A DNA stretch of 64,000 nt from Mycolicibacillus trivialis (GTDB taxonomy: Bacteria; Actinomycetota; Actinomycetes; Mycobacteriales; Mycobacteriaceae). The stretch's first letter is position 1. Each line of letters begins with the position of its first letter. The DNA lies in contig NZ_LQPZ01000033.1 in assembly GCF_002102395.1 (NCBI RefSeq), forward strand, positions 1 to 64,000. The letters run 5' to 3'. A program made the translations under genes and the position numbers. The notes under the pieces were generated by a model. The model was not told the DNA's origin. It saw nothing but the letters and a program-made list of their open reading frames with translations, and made no database searches. Below are positions 42,805 to 53,265 of the stretch, piece after piece.

Positions 42805-42818
42805 CGTGGTCTCCGCTC

Positions 42819-43136
42819 TCACAGTCGCCCGCCGGCGGCGGCGACCCGTTGGGCGTGGTGGTCGGCCGCGGCCCGCAGGGCGCGTTCGTTCGCACGGATG
42901 GTCTGGGCGATCTCGTGCAGCGCGCGGTGCAGTTGCCGCGCCTCGTCGTTCCAGCGGTCGATCACCGACTGGAAGCGCAGCGCGGCGCTGCCGGACCACA
43001 CCGAGGCGGGCACCCCGGCCATTCGGGTGATGAAGGCGTGCAGGGTGGCGCGCAGCTCGTCGTTGACCCGGTCGGTGCCCGCGGCGACCGCACGCATCAA
43101 CTCCAGGTCGACGGTGAGGGTGGGATCGGTGCTCAT
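42819..43136 (-). CDS. esxU: ESX-4 secreted WXG100-family protein EsxU
   Basis: A 105-residue WXG100 protein with the turn [10 protein letters not shown] (WSG) between two amphipathic helices. It is the first of the EsxU-EsxT pair, the usual heterodimeric ESX-4 substrate. The ATG at 43136 has GGAGATCCCG nearby. It lies 123 bp downstream of the T7SS-associated gene. Confidence 0.92.
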   Translation of the reverse strand: MSTDPTLTVDLELMRAVAAGTDRVNDELRATLHAFITRMAGVPASVWSGSAALRFQSVIDRWNDEARQLHRALHEIAQTIRANERALRAAADHHAQRVAAAGGRL

Positions 43137-43259
43137 CGGGATCTCCGCTCGCTCTCTCGTCGCTGCCGTCGGATGGGACGGCTCTCGTGGTGGACGCTTC
43201 TTGTTGGACCCGCGCCCCCGCGGTCGGGTTCCCCATTTTTCGCCGGGGCGGGCCGGGGT

Positions 43260-44198
43260 TCAATTCACCGTGTGCGCCGATCGGATCGCCAGGTCGCACG
43301 CGGCCCGGATGGGTTCTTCGTCGCCGGGGCGGTGCTGGCAGCCGACGCCGATGCGTACCGGCCCGTCCAGCAGCACCGCCCAGGACACCTCGTGGTCCGC
43401 ACGGAGCTCCCGGTAGGTCACCGCCGCCCGGCCGGCCCGCTCACCGGCCGGCGTGAAGTCGACGAACACCGCGGCCGGCTCGCCGTCGATCGCGGCGCGC
43501 AGGACGTCGGCGACCGCGGGCAGGGAGCGTTGCGCGGCGGGCGCCTGGGTGAGGTGCACCCGCAGTTGCGGATCGGCCGGGGAGACCACCTCGAGGCGCG
43601 CCGAGCCCGGCCCGCCGGTGACCCGGCGCGGCTGCCAGCCGGCCGGCACGGTGAGCGCCACCCGGCCCTCGACCAGGGTGGCCACCGGCGGTGACGGCGC
43701 CGGTTTCCGCGTTCCCGGGGCCGGAAGCGCGGCGGGCAGCGCCAGCGCCGCGACGGCGGTGACGGCCCCGGCGAGCACCCGGATGCGCCGGCTCGGTTTC
43801 CGGACGGGTGCATCCGGTGGCGTGGCCGGGATCGCCGCGGCCAGCCGGCGCCGCCGTGCGTCGTCGACGACGACGGCGAGCAGCGTCCCGGCGACGGTCA
43901 GCCGGTCGGTGATCAGCGCGGCCAGTGCCGTCGTCCCGGCGACGTCGCCGGGGGCGTCCACCACCACCGCCGCGCCGCGCGGCGCGGCCCGCGCGGCGGC
44001 CGCTTCGGCGACGATCGTCGCGAGGTTCGGCCGGTCGCGGGGATAGGTGACGGCGGCGGCCGGGCCCGCCGGGTCGGTTCCCGCTGTGTCGGTGAGCGTG
44101 ACGGCCTGTCCGGTGATCTCGATGACCACCGGGGCCGGCGGGGCGGCCCCGGCCAGCAGCCGCAGGCGAGCACGGCCGGCGGCCACCGTGGTCAGCAC
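43260..44198 (-). CDS. Type VII secretion-associated protein (Rv3446c-like)
   Basis: A 312-residue protein of the T7SS-associated family found in ESX-4 loci. The N-terminal ~150 residues are a cytosolic alpha/beta domain, a membrane helix lies at about 160-177, and the C-terminal ~130 residues form an external domain. The start is GTG at 44198, overlapping the eccC4 stop (GTGCTGA). Its role in secretion is unknown. Confidence 0.82.
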   Translation of the reverse strand: MLTTVAAGRARLRLLAGAAPPAPVVIEITGQAVTLTDTAGTDPAGPAAAVTYPRDRPNLATIVAEAAAARAAPRGAAVVVDAPGDVAGTTALAALITDRLTVAGTLLAVVVDDARRRRLAAAIPATPPDAPVRKPSRRIRVLAGAVTAVAALALPAALPAPGTRKPAPSPPVATLVEGRVALTVPAGWQPRRVTGGPGSARLEVVSPADPQLRVHLTQAPAAQRSLPAVADVLRAAIDGEPAAVFVDFTPAGERAGRAAVTYRELRADHEVSWAVLLDGPVRIGVGCQHRPGDEEPIRAACDLAIRSAHTVN

Positions 44199-47100
44199 GG
44201 CGGGCTCCAGGCCACCTGCACCGGCCGTTCGTCGCCCGGCCGGGTGACCAGCACGCCGCGTCCGGGTGGCCGCGGCTCGGCGCGGACCGCTCCGATCAGT
44301 GGCCCGTCGTCGGGGTCGCCGCCCATCACCAGCGTCGGGCAGCCGTGGTCGCGCAGCGCGCCCAGCAGCGGCTCGTAGAGCGCGCGGGTCGCGCCCCCGC
44401 TGCGGCGCGCCACGATCAGGTGCAATCCGATGTCGCGGGCGTGCGGCAACACGTCGAGCAGCCCGGCCGGGGCTCCGGCCGGGATCAGGTCGTAGTCGTC
44501 GATGATCAGGTAGTAGTCGGGTCCGCTCCACCAGGATCGGTCCCGCAGTTGGCGCTGGCTGGGCTGCGCGGGCGGCAGCCGGTCGGAGAGCACCGCGGTC
44601 AGGTCGTCCAGGGCTGTGCCGATCCCGGCGGCGCCGATGGGATAGCCGGCCAGATGGGGCGATTCGACCACTCCGAGCAGGCTGCGGCGCGGGTCGACGA
44701 GCAGCAGCCGCGCCTGCCCGGCGGTGTGCGTCCGCACGATCTCCCGGCAGAGCAGGCGCAGGGTCGCGGTTTTGCCGCACTCGTCGCCGCCCAGGATCAG
44801 CAGGTGCGGGCGGGTGCTGAAATCCAGGGTCACCGGGGTGCCGGCACGCTCGGCGAGGCCGAGCGCCGGGCGTGCGGCGGTGGCGGCGGTGATCAGCGCG
44901 GCCGCCTCGATCATGGTCGGCAGCGGCCGGATCGGCGGAGCTGCCGCGTCGTCGGGGCGGGCGGGCGGTGGTTCCGGTGTCGCGATCAGCATGTGCAGGC
45001 CGTCGCGGGTCAGGCCCCGCCCGGGCCGGTCGGCGGGCACCTCGGTCGCCGCCGCGCGGCCGACCTCCGATTCGGCCGGGTCGCCGAGGCGCAGTTCCAG
45101 CCGGGTGCCGAGTTGGTCGTGCAGCCCGGGGCGGATCTCCGCCCACCGCGCAGCCGACAGCGCCACATGCACCCCCACCGACAGCCCCCGGGCGGCCAGC
45201 GCGGTGATCGGCTCCTCCAGGGCGGCGAACTCCCGTCGGATACCGGCCCAGTCGTCGATGACCAGGAACACGTCGCCGTATCGATCTGCGGCGCAACAGG
45301 GATCGGCGGCGGCCCGTAGCCGCCGGTAGTGCGCCATCGACGTGATGGTGTGTTCGGCGAACCGGGCGGCTCGATCGGCCACGATCTCCTCCAGTTCGGC
45401 GACGATGCACCTCGCCAACTCGGTTCCGGCGCGGCCGGCCACCGCCCCCACGTGCGCCAGACCGCGCACCGCGGACAGTGCGCCGCCGCCCAGATCCAGG
45501 CAGTAGAACTGCACTTGATGCGGATCGTGGCAGGCCGCGAGGGCGTCGATCAGGGTGCACAGCGCGGTGGATTTGCCGGACTGCGGACCGCCCACCACCG
45601 CGACGTTGCCTGCCGCTCCGTCGAGTTCGGCCAGCAGCGGTGTGCGGCGCTGCTGAAACGGGCGGTCGACCACACCGACCGGGACGCGCAGCGTGCCGCG
45701 GCGCGGGCCGGTCGCGGCGAGCAGAGCGCTCAGCGCTGGCGGGCGGCCCAGCGGTGGCAACCAGATCCGGTGCGCCGCTGCACCGATCCCGCCCATCCGC
45801 TGGAGCACCGCGTGCAACACGGTCGGGCCGGCCGGGGACGCCTGAAGAGGGGCTGCCGCCGCGGTGAACCGCCGGACCGCCGAGGTCGCTTCCGTCGCCG
45901 GTGGGGGCAGCGGCGCGGAGACGAAGGCGGTCTGGAACCGGATGAGCTCCCCGGCGCCGGTGCTCAGGTAACCGCCGCCCGGCTCGGCGGGCAGTTGGTG
46001 GGCGGCCGGGACGCCTAGTACGGCCCGGGAGTCGCCGTCGGAGAGGGTCCGCAGGCAGATCCGGTAGGACAGGTGCGATTCCAGCCCCCGCAGCCGGCCC
46101 TCCTCGAGTCGTTGACTGGCCAGCAGCAGGTGCACGCCCAGTGACCGGCCGAGCCGCCCAACGGCGGCGAACACCTCGGCGAAATCGGGGTGCTGGCTGA
46201 GCATTTCGGAGAACTCGTCGATGACGATGAGCAGGCGCGCCATCGGCGGCACCCGGGCGCCGCTGCGTCGCGCCTGCCGGTAGGCGGTGAAACCGCCCAG
46301 GTTGCCCGCGGCGCGCAGCAACTCCTGACGCCGGGTCAGTTCGCCGGTGAGCGCCTCGCGCAGCCGGTGCACCAGGGCGGCGTCCGCGGCGAGGTTCGTG
46401 ACGACGGCGGCGACGTGCCGGGCGGGTTTCATCTCGGCGAAGGTGGCCCCGCCCTTGAAGTCGACCAGAACCAGGTTCAGTTCCTCCGGGCGGTGGCGGG
46501 CCAGCAGGCTCAGCACCAGCGTGCGCAGCAGTTCGGATTTCCCCGAGCCGGTCGCGCCGATACACAGCCCGTGCGGCCCGATCCCGCCTTCGGCGGGTTC
46601 GTTGAGATCGATGTGGACCGGGGCGCCGGCCACGGTGGTTCCGATCGGCGCCCGCAACGTCTCCCGGGCGGGCCGCGCCCGCCACTGCCGGACCGGGTCC
46701 CAGGTCCGCAGGTCGTCGATGCCGATCAGCGCGGTCCAGTCCCGCCGGTGGGACGCGGCGGTGTTTCGGTGAGCGGCCAGGCGGCGGGCGCAGGCCGTGG
46801 CGGCGGCGACGCTGAGCCGGTCCGGCCGGACCGGTCCCCGCAGTTCCGCGGGCTGGCGCGCATCGCCGCCGGCGCCGGCCCGCACAGCGACCTCCTGGGC
46901 GCCCAGGTGCAACTCGAGGTCGACCGGTGTGCTCGCCGCGCCGACGGCGCAGACCGTCACCCCGTCACCGGTGGGAAGGCCCGCGGCTGCGGCCCCGTCG
47001 AGTATCACCAGCAGCCGGGTGGCCGCGGTGGCTCGGGTGGCCCGCTCGACCGGTCCGGGGGTGTGGTGCGGCAGCCATTTCAGCCAGTCCCAGTGCCCGC

Positions 47101-47836
47101 CGGTGTCGGCGACGGCGATCGCGGTGATCTGAAGGACATCCGGGCCGTATGGCACCGCGAGGCCGCAGATGATTGCGCGCAGCAGGCCGCGGGCGGCGGC
47201 GGTGTCGCCGCTCAACGCCGTCCGCGGCGGGAGTTCCAGTGCCACCGGCAGATCGGCGACGCTGTCGGTCGCGGAGACCAGGCGGTGCACCGCGCCGACG
47301 GTCACCGGGTCGGCGGGGCGGGCGGGATCGGCGGCCGGGGCGAGCAGTCGCAGCCGCGCCGGTTGGGTGGCGCACCCGATACGCACCGAGAGGCCGCCGC
47401 CGGTGGGCGCCCACATCCGGGTCGTGCCGACCAGGGTCCACAGCGTGGCCGGGTCGGGATGCCGCCAGGTCAGTGCCCGGTGCTGCGCCGCGCCGCTCGC
47501 GGCGGCCTGGTCACCCAACCCGGACAGGTAGTGCAGGTAGGTGTCGCGGGCTGTGTCCAGTTCGCCGCGCCGGCCGCCGAGCAGGGCACCAGCGCCGCCG
47601 GAGAGCAGCAGCCCGGCGGGCAGCAGCAGCATCGTCGGGCTGCGCAGACCGGTTCCGGATCGCCACAGCAGCACGGTCACCGCCACCGACAGCACCGCCC
47701 CTGCAGCCGGGAGCAGTCGGGCGGCCGTCGCGTGCCCGGCCGGCACGGCGGGCGGCGCGGCGATGCTCAACTGCTCCGGCGCCGACGGGTGCGGCGGCCG
47801 GAATCGTGCTGCGGCGCTGGATTCTTGGTGAGTCAT
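44192..47836 (-). CDS. eccC4: ESX-4 FtsK/SpoIIIE-type motor ATPase EccC4
   Basis: A 1214-residue fused EccC. Two N-terminal membrane helices (about 35-80) anchor it. Three ATPase domains follow with P-loops GATGSGKSE (about 429), GGPQSGKST (about 752) and GGDECGKTA (about 1019). The first keeps the acidic IDEFSE Walker B. The later two have DD-containing Walker B variants (LVIDDWA, LIIDDYD). It recognises EsxU-EsxT and powers export. The ATG at 47836 is used, with AGGAC upstream; an in-frame codon 24 bp earlier lacks a site. It is divergent from eccD4. Confidence 0.95.
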   Translation of the reverse strand: MTHQESSAAARFRPPHPSAPEQLSIAAPPAVPAGHATAARLLPAAGAVLSVAVTVLLWRSGTGLRSPTMLLLPAGLLLSGGAGALLGGRRGELDTARDTYLHYLSGLGDQAAASGAAQHRALTWRHPDPATLWTLVGTTRMWAPTGGGLSVRIGCATQPARLRLLAPAADPARPADPVTVGAVHRLVSATDSVADLPVALELPPRTALSGDTAAARGLLRAIICGLAVPYGPDVLQITAIAVADTGGHWDWLKWLPHHTPGPVERATRATAATRLLVILDGAAAAGLPTGDGVTVCAVGAASTPVDLELHLGAQEVAVRAGAGGDARQPAELRGPVRPDRLSVAAATACARRLAAHRNTAASHRRDWTALIGIDDLRTWDPVRQWRARPARETLRAPIGTTVAGAPVHIDLNEPAEGGIGPHGLCIGATGSGKSELLRTLVLSLLARHRPEELNLVLVDFKGGATFAEMKPARHVAAVVTNLAADAALVHRLREALTGELTRRQELLRAAGNLGGFTAYRQARRSGARVPPMARLLIVIDEFSEMLSQHPDFAEVFAAVGRLGRSLGVHLLLASQRLEEGRLRGLESHLSYRICLRTLSDGDSRAVLGVPAAHQLPAEPGGGYLSTGAGELIRFQTAFVSAPLPPPATEATSAVRRFTAAAAPLQASPAGPTVLHAVLQRMGGIGAAAHRIWLPPLGRPPALSALLAATGPRRGTLRVPVGVVDRPFQQRRTPLLAELDGAAGNVAVVGGPQSGKSTALCTLIDALAACHDPHQVQFYCLDLGGGALSAVRGLAHVGAVAGRAGTELARCIVAELEEIVADRAARFAEHTITSMAHYRRLRAAADPCCAADRYGDVFLVIDDWAGIRREFAALEEPITALAARGLSVGVHVALSAARWAEIRPGLHDQLGTRLELRLGDPAESEVGRAAATEVPADRPGRGLTRDGLHMLIATPEPPPARPDDAAAPPIRPLPTMIEAAALITAATAARPALGLAERAGTPVTLDFSTRPHLLILGGDECGKTATLRLLCREIVRTHTAGQARLLLVDPRRSLLGVVESPHLAGYPIGAAGIGTALDDLTAVLSDRLPPAQPSQRQLRDRSWWSGPDYYLIIDDYDLIPAGAPAGLLDVLPHARDIGLHLIVARRSGGATRALYEPLLGALRDHGCPTLVMGGDPDDGPLIGAVRAEPRPPGRGVLVTRPGDERPVQVAWSPPC

Positions 47837-47996
47837 CGCAGTCCTGGTTCGACGGTGCAAGCCACGCTAGAAACACCGGCAGGCACCGGCAACTCGGTTG
47901 TGGATAACTGAAATCGCGGTCGGCCGAGCCGCGCTAGCGTTCGCCGCATCATCTGCCGCCGGGGGTACCGGCGGGAGCGAGTCGAGGAGCGGTCGG

Positions 47997-49307
47997 ATGC
48001 ACCAGAACGAACCAGCGGTGCGCCGGGTCGCGGTCCGGGGCGAGGGGGTGACGGTCGACGTCACCGTGCCAGCCGTGGTGGCGGTCGCCGAGTGGCTGCC
48101 GTCGCTGGTGGAGCTGACCGGGATTCCGCAACCGGTGGGCGGCTACCGACTGACTCGGGCGGCAGGAGCGGAGCTGGACCTGTCGATGCCGTTGTCGCAG
48201 CAGCGGGTTCACGATGGCGCACTGCTGTTGCTGTCCCGATGTCCGGTCCCCGAGCCGGTGATCCGCACCCACGATCCGGCGGAGGCGGTGTGCGCGCAGC
48301 ACCGGCCCTGGTCGGCGTCGGCCACCCGGAGCGGCGCCGCGGTGGCCGCCGGGGCGCTGGCCGGTGCCGGCGCCCTGCTGACCGTGCGCACTGCCGGAAC
48401 CGCGGGCGCAGCCACGGCGGCGGCCGCGGCGGCCGCCGTGAGCGGGACCGCATTGGCCGCCGCCACCGTCCTGCCCCGGTTCGGCCGCGCTCCGCTCACC
48501 ACGCTCGCCTGCGGGCTGGTGTCCTGCGGCTACGCGGCGGTCGGCGGCTATCTGGCCGTTCCGGAGGGGCCGGGTCCGGGCAACGTGCTTCTCGCGGCGA
48601 TGGCCGGCACGGCGGTGGCCGCGTCGGCGCGGACGCTCACCGGCTGCGGCGCGGTCGTGTTCCCGGCGGTGTCGTGGCTGGGGTTGCTCGTCGCGGCGGC
48701 GGCGCTGGCGGGCCTGATCACCGGTGCGACCCCGCGGGTGCTCGGCGCGATCGCGGCGGTGGTCGGGGTGGCCGTCATCGCGGCCGCCGCCCGGGTGGCG
48801 ACGACGGTCTCGGGGCTGGCCGCCACCGACACCGGCGCCCGGCAGCGGGTTGCGGCGTCGCGGGCCGGGGCACAGCTGACCGCTTTGGTGACCGGCGCTG
48901 CGGTCGCAGGCAGCCTGGGCGCGGCCGCGGTGGCCGCCGATTCGCCGTGCTGGCTGACGGCCGGGTTCACCGCGCTGTTCGGGGTGCTGATGGTGCTGCG
49001 GGCGCGCGATCAGAGCGACCCGGCCCGCACGGCGGTGTTGCTGGGCTGCGGTGTCGCGACCCTCGTCGTGGCCTTCACGGCCGCCGCCCTGCTCGCCGCC
49101 GACCCGGTGTGGGCCTGCCTCGGGTCGGCGGTGCTGGTGGGTGCGGCGATGATCGCGGGCGCCGACCTGTCCGCGGGTGCCCACTGGCCCGGCATCCGGC
49201 GCTGCGCCGATCTGGTCGACTATCTGGCCGCGGCGGCGCTGGTGCCGCTGGCGGTGTGGCTGACCGGCTGCTACCCGATGGTCGCCGATCTGGTTGCCGC
49301 CCGGTGA
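47997..49307 (+). CDS. eccD4: ESX-4 membrane channel component EccD4
   Basis: A 436-residue EccD. The N-terminal ~85 residues form a ubiquitin-like cytosolic domain (VTVDVTVPAVVAVAEWLPSL), followed by a linker and about eleven membrane helices from residue ~120 to the end. It forms the membrane vestibule of the ESX-4 core. The ATG at 47997 has GAGGAG upstream. The stop overlaps mycP4 as GTGA. Confidence 0.92.
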   Translation: MHQNEPAVRRVAVRGEGVTVDVTVPAVVAVAEWLPSLVELTGIPQPVGGYRLTRAAGAELDLSMPLSQQRVHDGALLLLSRCPVPEPVIRTHDPAEAVCAQHRPWSASATRSGAAVAAGALAGAGALLTVRTAGTAGAATAAAAAAAVSGTALAAATVLPRFGRAPLTTLACGLVSCGYAAVGGYLAVPEGPGPGNVLLAAMAGTAVAASARTLTGCGAVVFPAVSWLGLLVAAAALAGLITGATPRVLGAIAAVVGVAVIAAAARVATTVSGLAATDTGARQRVAASRAGAQLTALVTGAAVAGSLGAAAVAADSPCWLTAGFTALFGVLMVLRARDQSDPARTAVLLGCGVATLVVAFTAAALLAADPVWACLGSAVLVGAAMIAGADLSAGAHWPGIRRCADLVDYLAAAALVPLAVWLTGCYPMVADLVAAR

Positions 49308-50695
49308 AGGCGCTGCGGGTGTTGCTGGCGGTGGCCGCGCTGGTGATCTGCGGTCCGCCGGCGCAGGCCCTCGCCCCGCCGCACGCCGACGACCGGTGGC
49401 TTCCGGCCCCGGCCCCGCCGGCCCCGCCGCAACCCACCGTGCAGCGCCTGGTCTGCGTGGCGCCGGTCGCCGAACCGGTGCCCGCCGGCCCCACCCAGCT
49501 GGATGGGCTGAACCTGGCGGCGGCCTGGGCGTCGTCGCGCGGCGAGGGGGTGCGGGTCGCGGTGATCGACACCGGGGTGAGCCCGCACCGGCGGTTGGCC
49601 GACCTGACCCCGGGCGGGGATTACGTCGGCACCGGCGCCGGTGACCAGGACTGCGATGCCCACGGCACGCTGGTGGCCGGGATCATCGCGGCGTCCCCCG
49701 ACCCGGCCGCCGACCGGTTCGCCGGGGTGGCGCCTGCGGCGAGCCTGATCGGGATCCGGCAGGCCAGCACCGTGTTCGCGCCTGCCGCCGACCCGACGCG
49801 GCCCGGTGTCGGCGACGTCGACACCCTGGCCCGAGCGGTGCGCACCGCCGCCGACCTGGGCGCCGCGGTGATCAACATCTCCGCGGTGGCGTGCCGGCCC
49901 GCCGGCGAAGCCCTCGACGACCGGGCGCTGGGCGCCGCACTGGCCTACGCCGTGACCGTCAAGGACGCGGTGGTGGTCGCCGCCGCGGGCAACACCGAGG
50001 CGACCGGCGGATGTGCCCGCCAGCCGGCCGACGCCACCTGGCAGACCAGCGCGGTGGCGGTCAGCCCGGCCTGGTACGACGACTACGTGCTGGCGGTGGG
50101 GTCGGTCGACCCGGAGGGCCGGCCCTCGGCGTTCACGCTGCCCGGGCCGTGGGTGGACGTCGCCGCGCCGGGCGAGGCGGTGGTGTCGCTGGATCCCGCC
50201 GGCGAGGCACTGGTGGCGGCCCTGCCCGGCCCCGGCGGCCCCACCCCGATCCACGGCACCAGTTATGCGGCCCCGGTGGTCAGCGGGGTGGCGGCGCTGC
50301 TCCGGGCCCGATTCCCGCACTGGAGCGCCCGGCAGGTGATGGCCCGCATCTGCGACACCGCCCGCCCCGCACCCGGCGGATGGAACCCGGTGGTGGGTCA
50401 CGGCGTCGTCGACCCGGTCGCCGCCCTCGCCGTCGACGAGCTCGACAACCCGGGGAATCCCGTCGCCCCGACCCGGGTGTCGGCTGCCGAGTCGGCCGCG
50501 ACACCCGCGGCGCCCGCCGAGACGTCGGCGGGCCGGTCGACGCCGAACCGCGCCGGTCACACCGCGCTGACCGGGGCGGCGGCCTGTCTCGTGGTGCTCG
50601 CGGTGGCCACCGTGCTGCGGTCAGCGCGGCGGGGAAACCACGGCGTCGTGGGCGGTGGCGGCGGCCTCCCGGCTGAGCACCGGCCCGACCGGTAA
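49304..50695 (+). CDS. mycP4: Mycosin MycP4, subtilisin-like protease of ESX-4
   Basis: A 463-residue membrane-anchored subtilase. The signal peptide is at about 1-22. The triad is Asp89 (AVIDTG), His120 (DAHGTLVAG) and Ser320 (HGTSYAAP), with oxyanion Asn230 (AAAGNTE). A C-terminal membrane helix lies at about 418-440. Mycosins stabilise ESX complexes and cleave substrates. The last 75 bp overlap the convergent eccB4 gene. Confidence 0.95.
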   Translation: MKALRVLLAVAALVICGPPAQALAPPHADDRWLPAPAPPAPPQPTVQRLVCVAPVAEPVPAGPTQLDGLNLAAAWASSRGEGVRVAVIDTGVSPHRRLADLTPGGDYVGTGAGDQDCDAHGTLVAGIIAASPDPAADRFAGVAPAASLIGIRQASTVFAPAADPTRPGVGDVDTLARAVRTAADLGAAVINISAVACRPAGEALDDRALGAALAYAVTVKDAVVVAAAGNTEATGGCARQPADATWQTSAVAVSPAWYDDYVLAVGSVDPEGRPSAFTLPGPWVDVAAPGEAVVSLDPAGEALVAALPGPGGPTPIHGTSYAAPVVSGVAALLRARFPHWSARQVMARICDTARPAPGGWNPVVGHGVVDPVAALAVDELDNPGNPVAPTRVSAAESAATPAAPAETSAGRSTPNRAGHTALTGAAACLVVLAVATVLRSARRGNHGVVGGGGGLPAEHRPDR

Positions 50696-51700
50696 CGCCG
50701 TCAGCAGCGGGCACGGCGCCGCCGCCGGCTCGGCAGGCAGCCCCAGATCACCCGCTGCGGCGGCGTCGGCGACCGGGAAGCGCACCCCGGTCTCGGTGAT
50801 CAGGTAGCCGGTCCCGCCCGCGCCGGAACAGCGGACATACCCGCTGCGGCCCGGCGGCAGCCACACCGCGTCGAGCGCGGGCCCGGGGCCGTCGGCCTGC
50901 GCCAGCGGCACCGGTTGGCCCCGGTCGGGCAGCGACGGCCGCTCTCCCCCGCTCACCGTGATCGCGCCCGCCTGCCAGGTCACGCACAGCGTGGCCGGCG
51001 AGGTGGCCGGGCCGGGTTGCGGCGCAGCGACCGCGGATTCCTCCGGAACCGTGTTGAGCAGCAGCGCCGAGACGGTGCGGACCGCCCCGTCAACCGGTGG
51101 CCCGCGGTCCGGCAGCCGGCTGCGCCGGCCGTCCCGCAGCAGGAAGCGCGGTGCGCCGCCGCCGGTGGTGACCACCAGCCCGTCCGGGATCGGCGGCCCG
51201 GGCGGGTCGGCCCCGCCGACCGCCACCCCGGTGCGGCGTCCGCCGGGTGCCGTCGCCTCGGTGCTGTCGCAGACGGTCCAGTTCGGCTCCGCCAGCGGCT
51301 CCCCGAGGGTCTGCGGGGCGCCGGGGATACCCAGCAGTGGACCGCCGGTGAGTCCGGCCAGCGCTGCCTCGGGCACCGGCCGCGGCCCGGCCGGCGCGCC
51401 GGCGATCAGCCGCGCCGAGGCGAGGTTGAGCACCGGATGCCAGGTCGATCCGACCCGCACATAGAGGGCACCGGTGTCGCGGCCCACCACCAGGCCGGCC
51501 TCGCCGACGCCCGGTCGCGGGTGCAGGACGGCCAGGACGACGGCCGCGACCCCGATCAGCGCCGCCACCACCGCACCCGCGGTCAACGGACGCCGCGGCG
51601 CCACCCCGCGCGCGGTGCCGGTGCGCAGCGCGCTGTCGAGCCGGCGCAGCCGGTAGCGATGCGCGTTCAGCTGCAGCGGCGTGACCCGGTCCGTCGGCAT
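50621..51700 (-). CDS. eccB4: ESX-4 core component EccB4, shorter than usual
   Basis: A 359-residue EccB. The N-terminus [21 protein letters not shown] is the family's cytosolic start, followed by one membrane helix (about 40-60). Periplasmic repeats include [24 protein letters not shown] (split by a turn) and the late [12 protein letters not shown]. EccB proteins are generally about 450-500 residues, so roughly 100 residues of the periplasmic repeat/core region are missing. Two pairs of cysteines remain (VCDST...LCVTW, VRCSG...APCPL). It overlaps mycP4 tail-to-tail by 75 bp. Confidence 0.9.
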   Translation of the reverse strand: MPTDRVTPLQLNAHRYRLRRLDSALRTGTARGVAPRRPLTAGAVVAALIGVAAVVLAVLHPRPGVGEAGLVVGRDTGALYVRVGSTWHPVLNLASARLIAGAPAGPRPVPEAALAGLTGGPLLGIPGAPQTLGEPLAEPNWTVCDSTEATAPGGRRTGVAVGGADPPGPPIPDGLVVTTGGGAPRFLLRDGRRSRLPDRGPPVDGAVRTVSALLLNTVPEESAVAAPQPGPATSPATLCVTWQAGAITVSGGERPSLPDRGQPVPLAQADGPGPALDAVWLPPGRSGYVRCSGAGGTGYLITETGVRFPVADAAAAGDLGLPAEPAAAPCPLLTALPVGPVLSREAAATAHDAVVSPPR

Positions 51701-51807
51701 CGGTGCCCTCCGCGGTTCACCGTAGGGGTCGGTGGCGGTGCCCGCCGACCGTTATCCACAGCCCCCGGACCCGGTCCGCGGCCGAGGCAGGTCGGTATCA
51801 TCGCCCT

Positions 51808-52563
51808 GTGAGTACCCACGTTTTCGCGCCGCTTCGGCGCCCCGGCCGACCTCGACAGCATCGACAGGCCGGGCGGTTCGCCCGCTGGCTGGGGCCGCTG
51901 GCCGCCGCGACGGTGACCGCGGGCGCCCTGCTGGTCACCCCGTCGGCGCTGCCCACCGCCGCCGCCGACGATTGCACCGACGTGGAGGTGATCTTCGCCC
52001 GGGGCACCAGTGAGCCGGCCGGTATCGGCCGGGTCGGCGCGGCGTTCGTGGACGCGTTGAAGAACCAGACCAGCCAGAGCATCGGCGTCTACCCGGTCAA
52101 CTATCCGGCGGGCCGGCTGCAACTCGGTGGCGGTGACGGCGCCAACGACACGATCAACCGGGTCAAGCACATGGCGGAGACCTGCCCGGACACCAAACTG
52201 GTGCTCGGCGGCTACTCCCAGGGGGCCAGCGTGATGGACATCGTCAGCGGGGTGCCGGTGGCCGGGATCAGCTGGGGCAGCGCGCTGCCCGCCGAGTACG
52301 CCGACCAGGTCGCGGCGGTCGCCGTCTTCGGCAACGCCGCCAACCGGATGGGCGGCCCGATCTCCAGCCGCAGCCCACTGTTCGCCGGCAAGGCGATCGA
52401 CCTGTGCAACCCCGGCGACCCGATCTGCCACGAGGGTGAGGGCAACGACTGGCAGGACCACACCGACGGTTACATCCCCGTCTACACCAACCAGGCCGCC
52501 GGCTTCGTGGCAGGCCTGCTCGGGCAGTCGCAGCACCTGCGCCCCGAAGGGTTCATCAATTAG
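51808..52563 (+). CDS. Secreted cutinase-family esterase (first of three)
   Basis: A 251-residue cutinase-like protein matching the location of M. tuberculosis Rv3451. An unusually long basic N-terminus precedes the signal core (about 28-53). The nucleophile is Ser137 in GGYSQGA, and Asp and His are supplied by [14 protein letters not shown] and the following H-T-D-G-Y segment. Cysteine pairs fit two disulfides. Family members hydrolyse lipids, esters or phospholipids outside the cell. The start is the GTG at 51808, preceded by a 107-bp gap from divergent eccB4. Confidence 0.9.
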   Translation: MSTHVFAPLRRPGRPRQHRQAGRFARWLGPLAAATVTAGALLVTPSALPTAAADDCTDVEVIFARGTSEPAGIGRVGAAFVDALKNQTSQSIGVYPVNYPAGRLQLGGGDGANDTINRVKHMAETCPDTKLVLGGYSQGASVMDIVSGVPVAGISWGSALPAEYADQVAAVAVFGNAANRMGGPISSRSPLFAGKAIDLCNPGDPICHEGEGNDWQDHTDGYIPVYTNQAAGFVAGLLGQSQHLRPEGFIN

Positions 52564-52584
52564 ATTCACTAACAATGCGCTAGG

Positions 52585-53256
52585 ATGGGCGGGGTGAAAA
52601 GCCTCCGAACCGGTCTGCGTCGCACCGTGGCGCTGGCCGCCCCCGCTGCCCTGATGACGGCCACCGTGGCCGTCACCCCGCTCACCGGCATGTTGGCGAC
52701 CGCGTCCGCCGCCTGCTCCGACATCGAGGTGGTGTTCGCGCGCGGCACAAACGACTCCCCCGGCGTCGGGCGGGTCGGCAACGCGTTCGTCAGCGCATTG
52801 AAGAACCAGGTCGGCGGCCGCTCTGTCGGCGTGTACGCGGTCAACTACCCGGCGAGCTACGACTTCATGGCCGCCGCCGACGGCGCCAACGACGCCAGCG
52901 CCCACGTGCAGGGCACCGTCAACAACTGCCCCGACACCCGCATCGTGCTCGGCGGCTACTCCCAGGGCGCCGCGGTGATCGACGTGATCGCCGCCTCCCC
53001 GGTCCCGGGCCTGGGCTTCTCGGCGCCGCTTCCGCCGGGCACCGACGCGCACGTCGCGGCGATCGCGGTGTTCGGCAACCCGTCGGCCAAGCTGGGCCAG
53101 CCGCTGACCAACAGCCCGGTCTACGGCAACCGCACCATCGACCTGTGCGCCGCCGGCGACCCGGTCTGTTCGACCGGTGACGACTTCGACGCGCACTCCG
53201 GCTACGTTCCCGACCTGGCCAACCAGGCCGCCTCCTTCGTCGCCGCTCGCGTGTAG
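52585..53256 (+). CDS. Secreted cutinase-family esterase (second of three)
   Basis: A 223-residue cutinase-like protein, position of M. tuberculosis Rv3452. The signal peptide ends near residue 42 (ATASA). The nucleophile is in GGYSQGAAVID; Asp and His lie in LCAAGDPVCSTGDD and DAHSGYVP. A GTG at 52594 is an alternative start with a better-placed GGATGGG site. It lies 21 bp after the first cutinase. Confidence 0.92.
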   Translation: MGGVKSLRTGLRRTVALAAPAALMTATVAVTPLTGMLATASAACSDIEVVFARGTNDSPGVGRVGNAFVSALKNQVGGRSVGVYAVNYPASYDFMAAADGANDASAHVQGTVNNCPDTRIVLGGYSQGAAVIDVIAASPVPGLGFSAPLPPGTDAHVAAIAVFGNPSAKLGQPLTNSPVYGNRTIDLCAAGDPVCSTGDDFDAHSGYVPDLANQAASFVAARV

Positions 53257-53265
53257 GCGACGACC

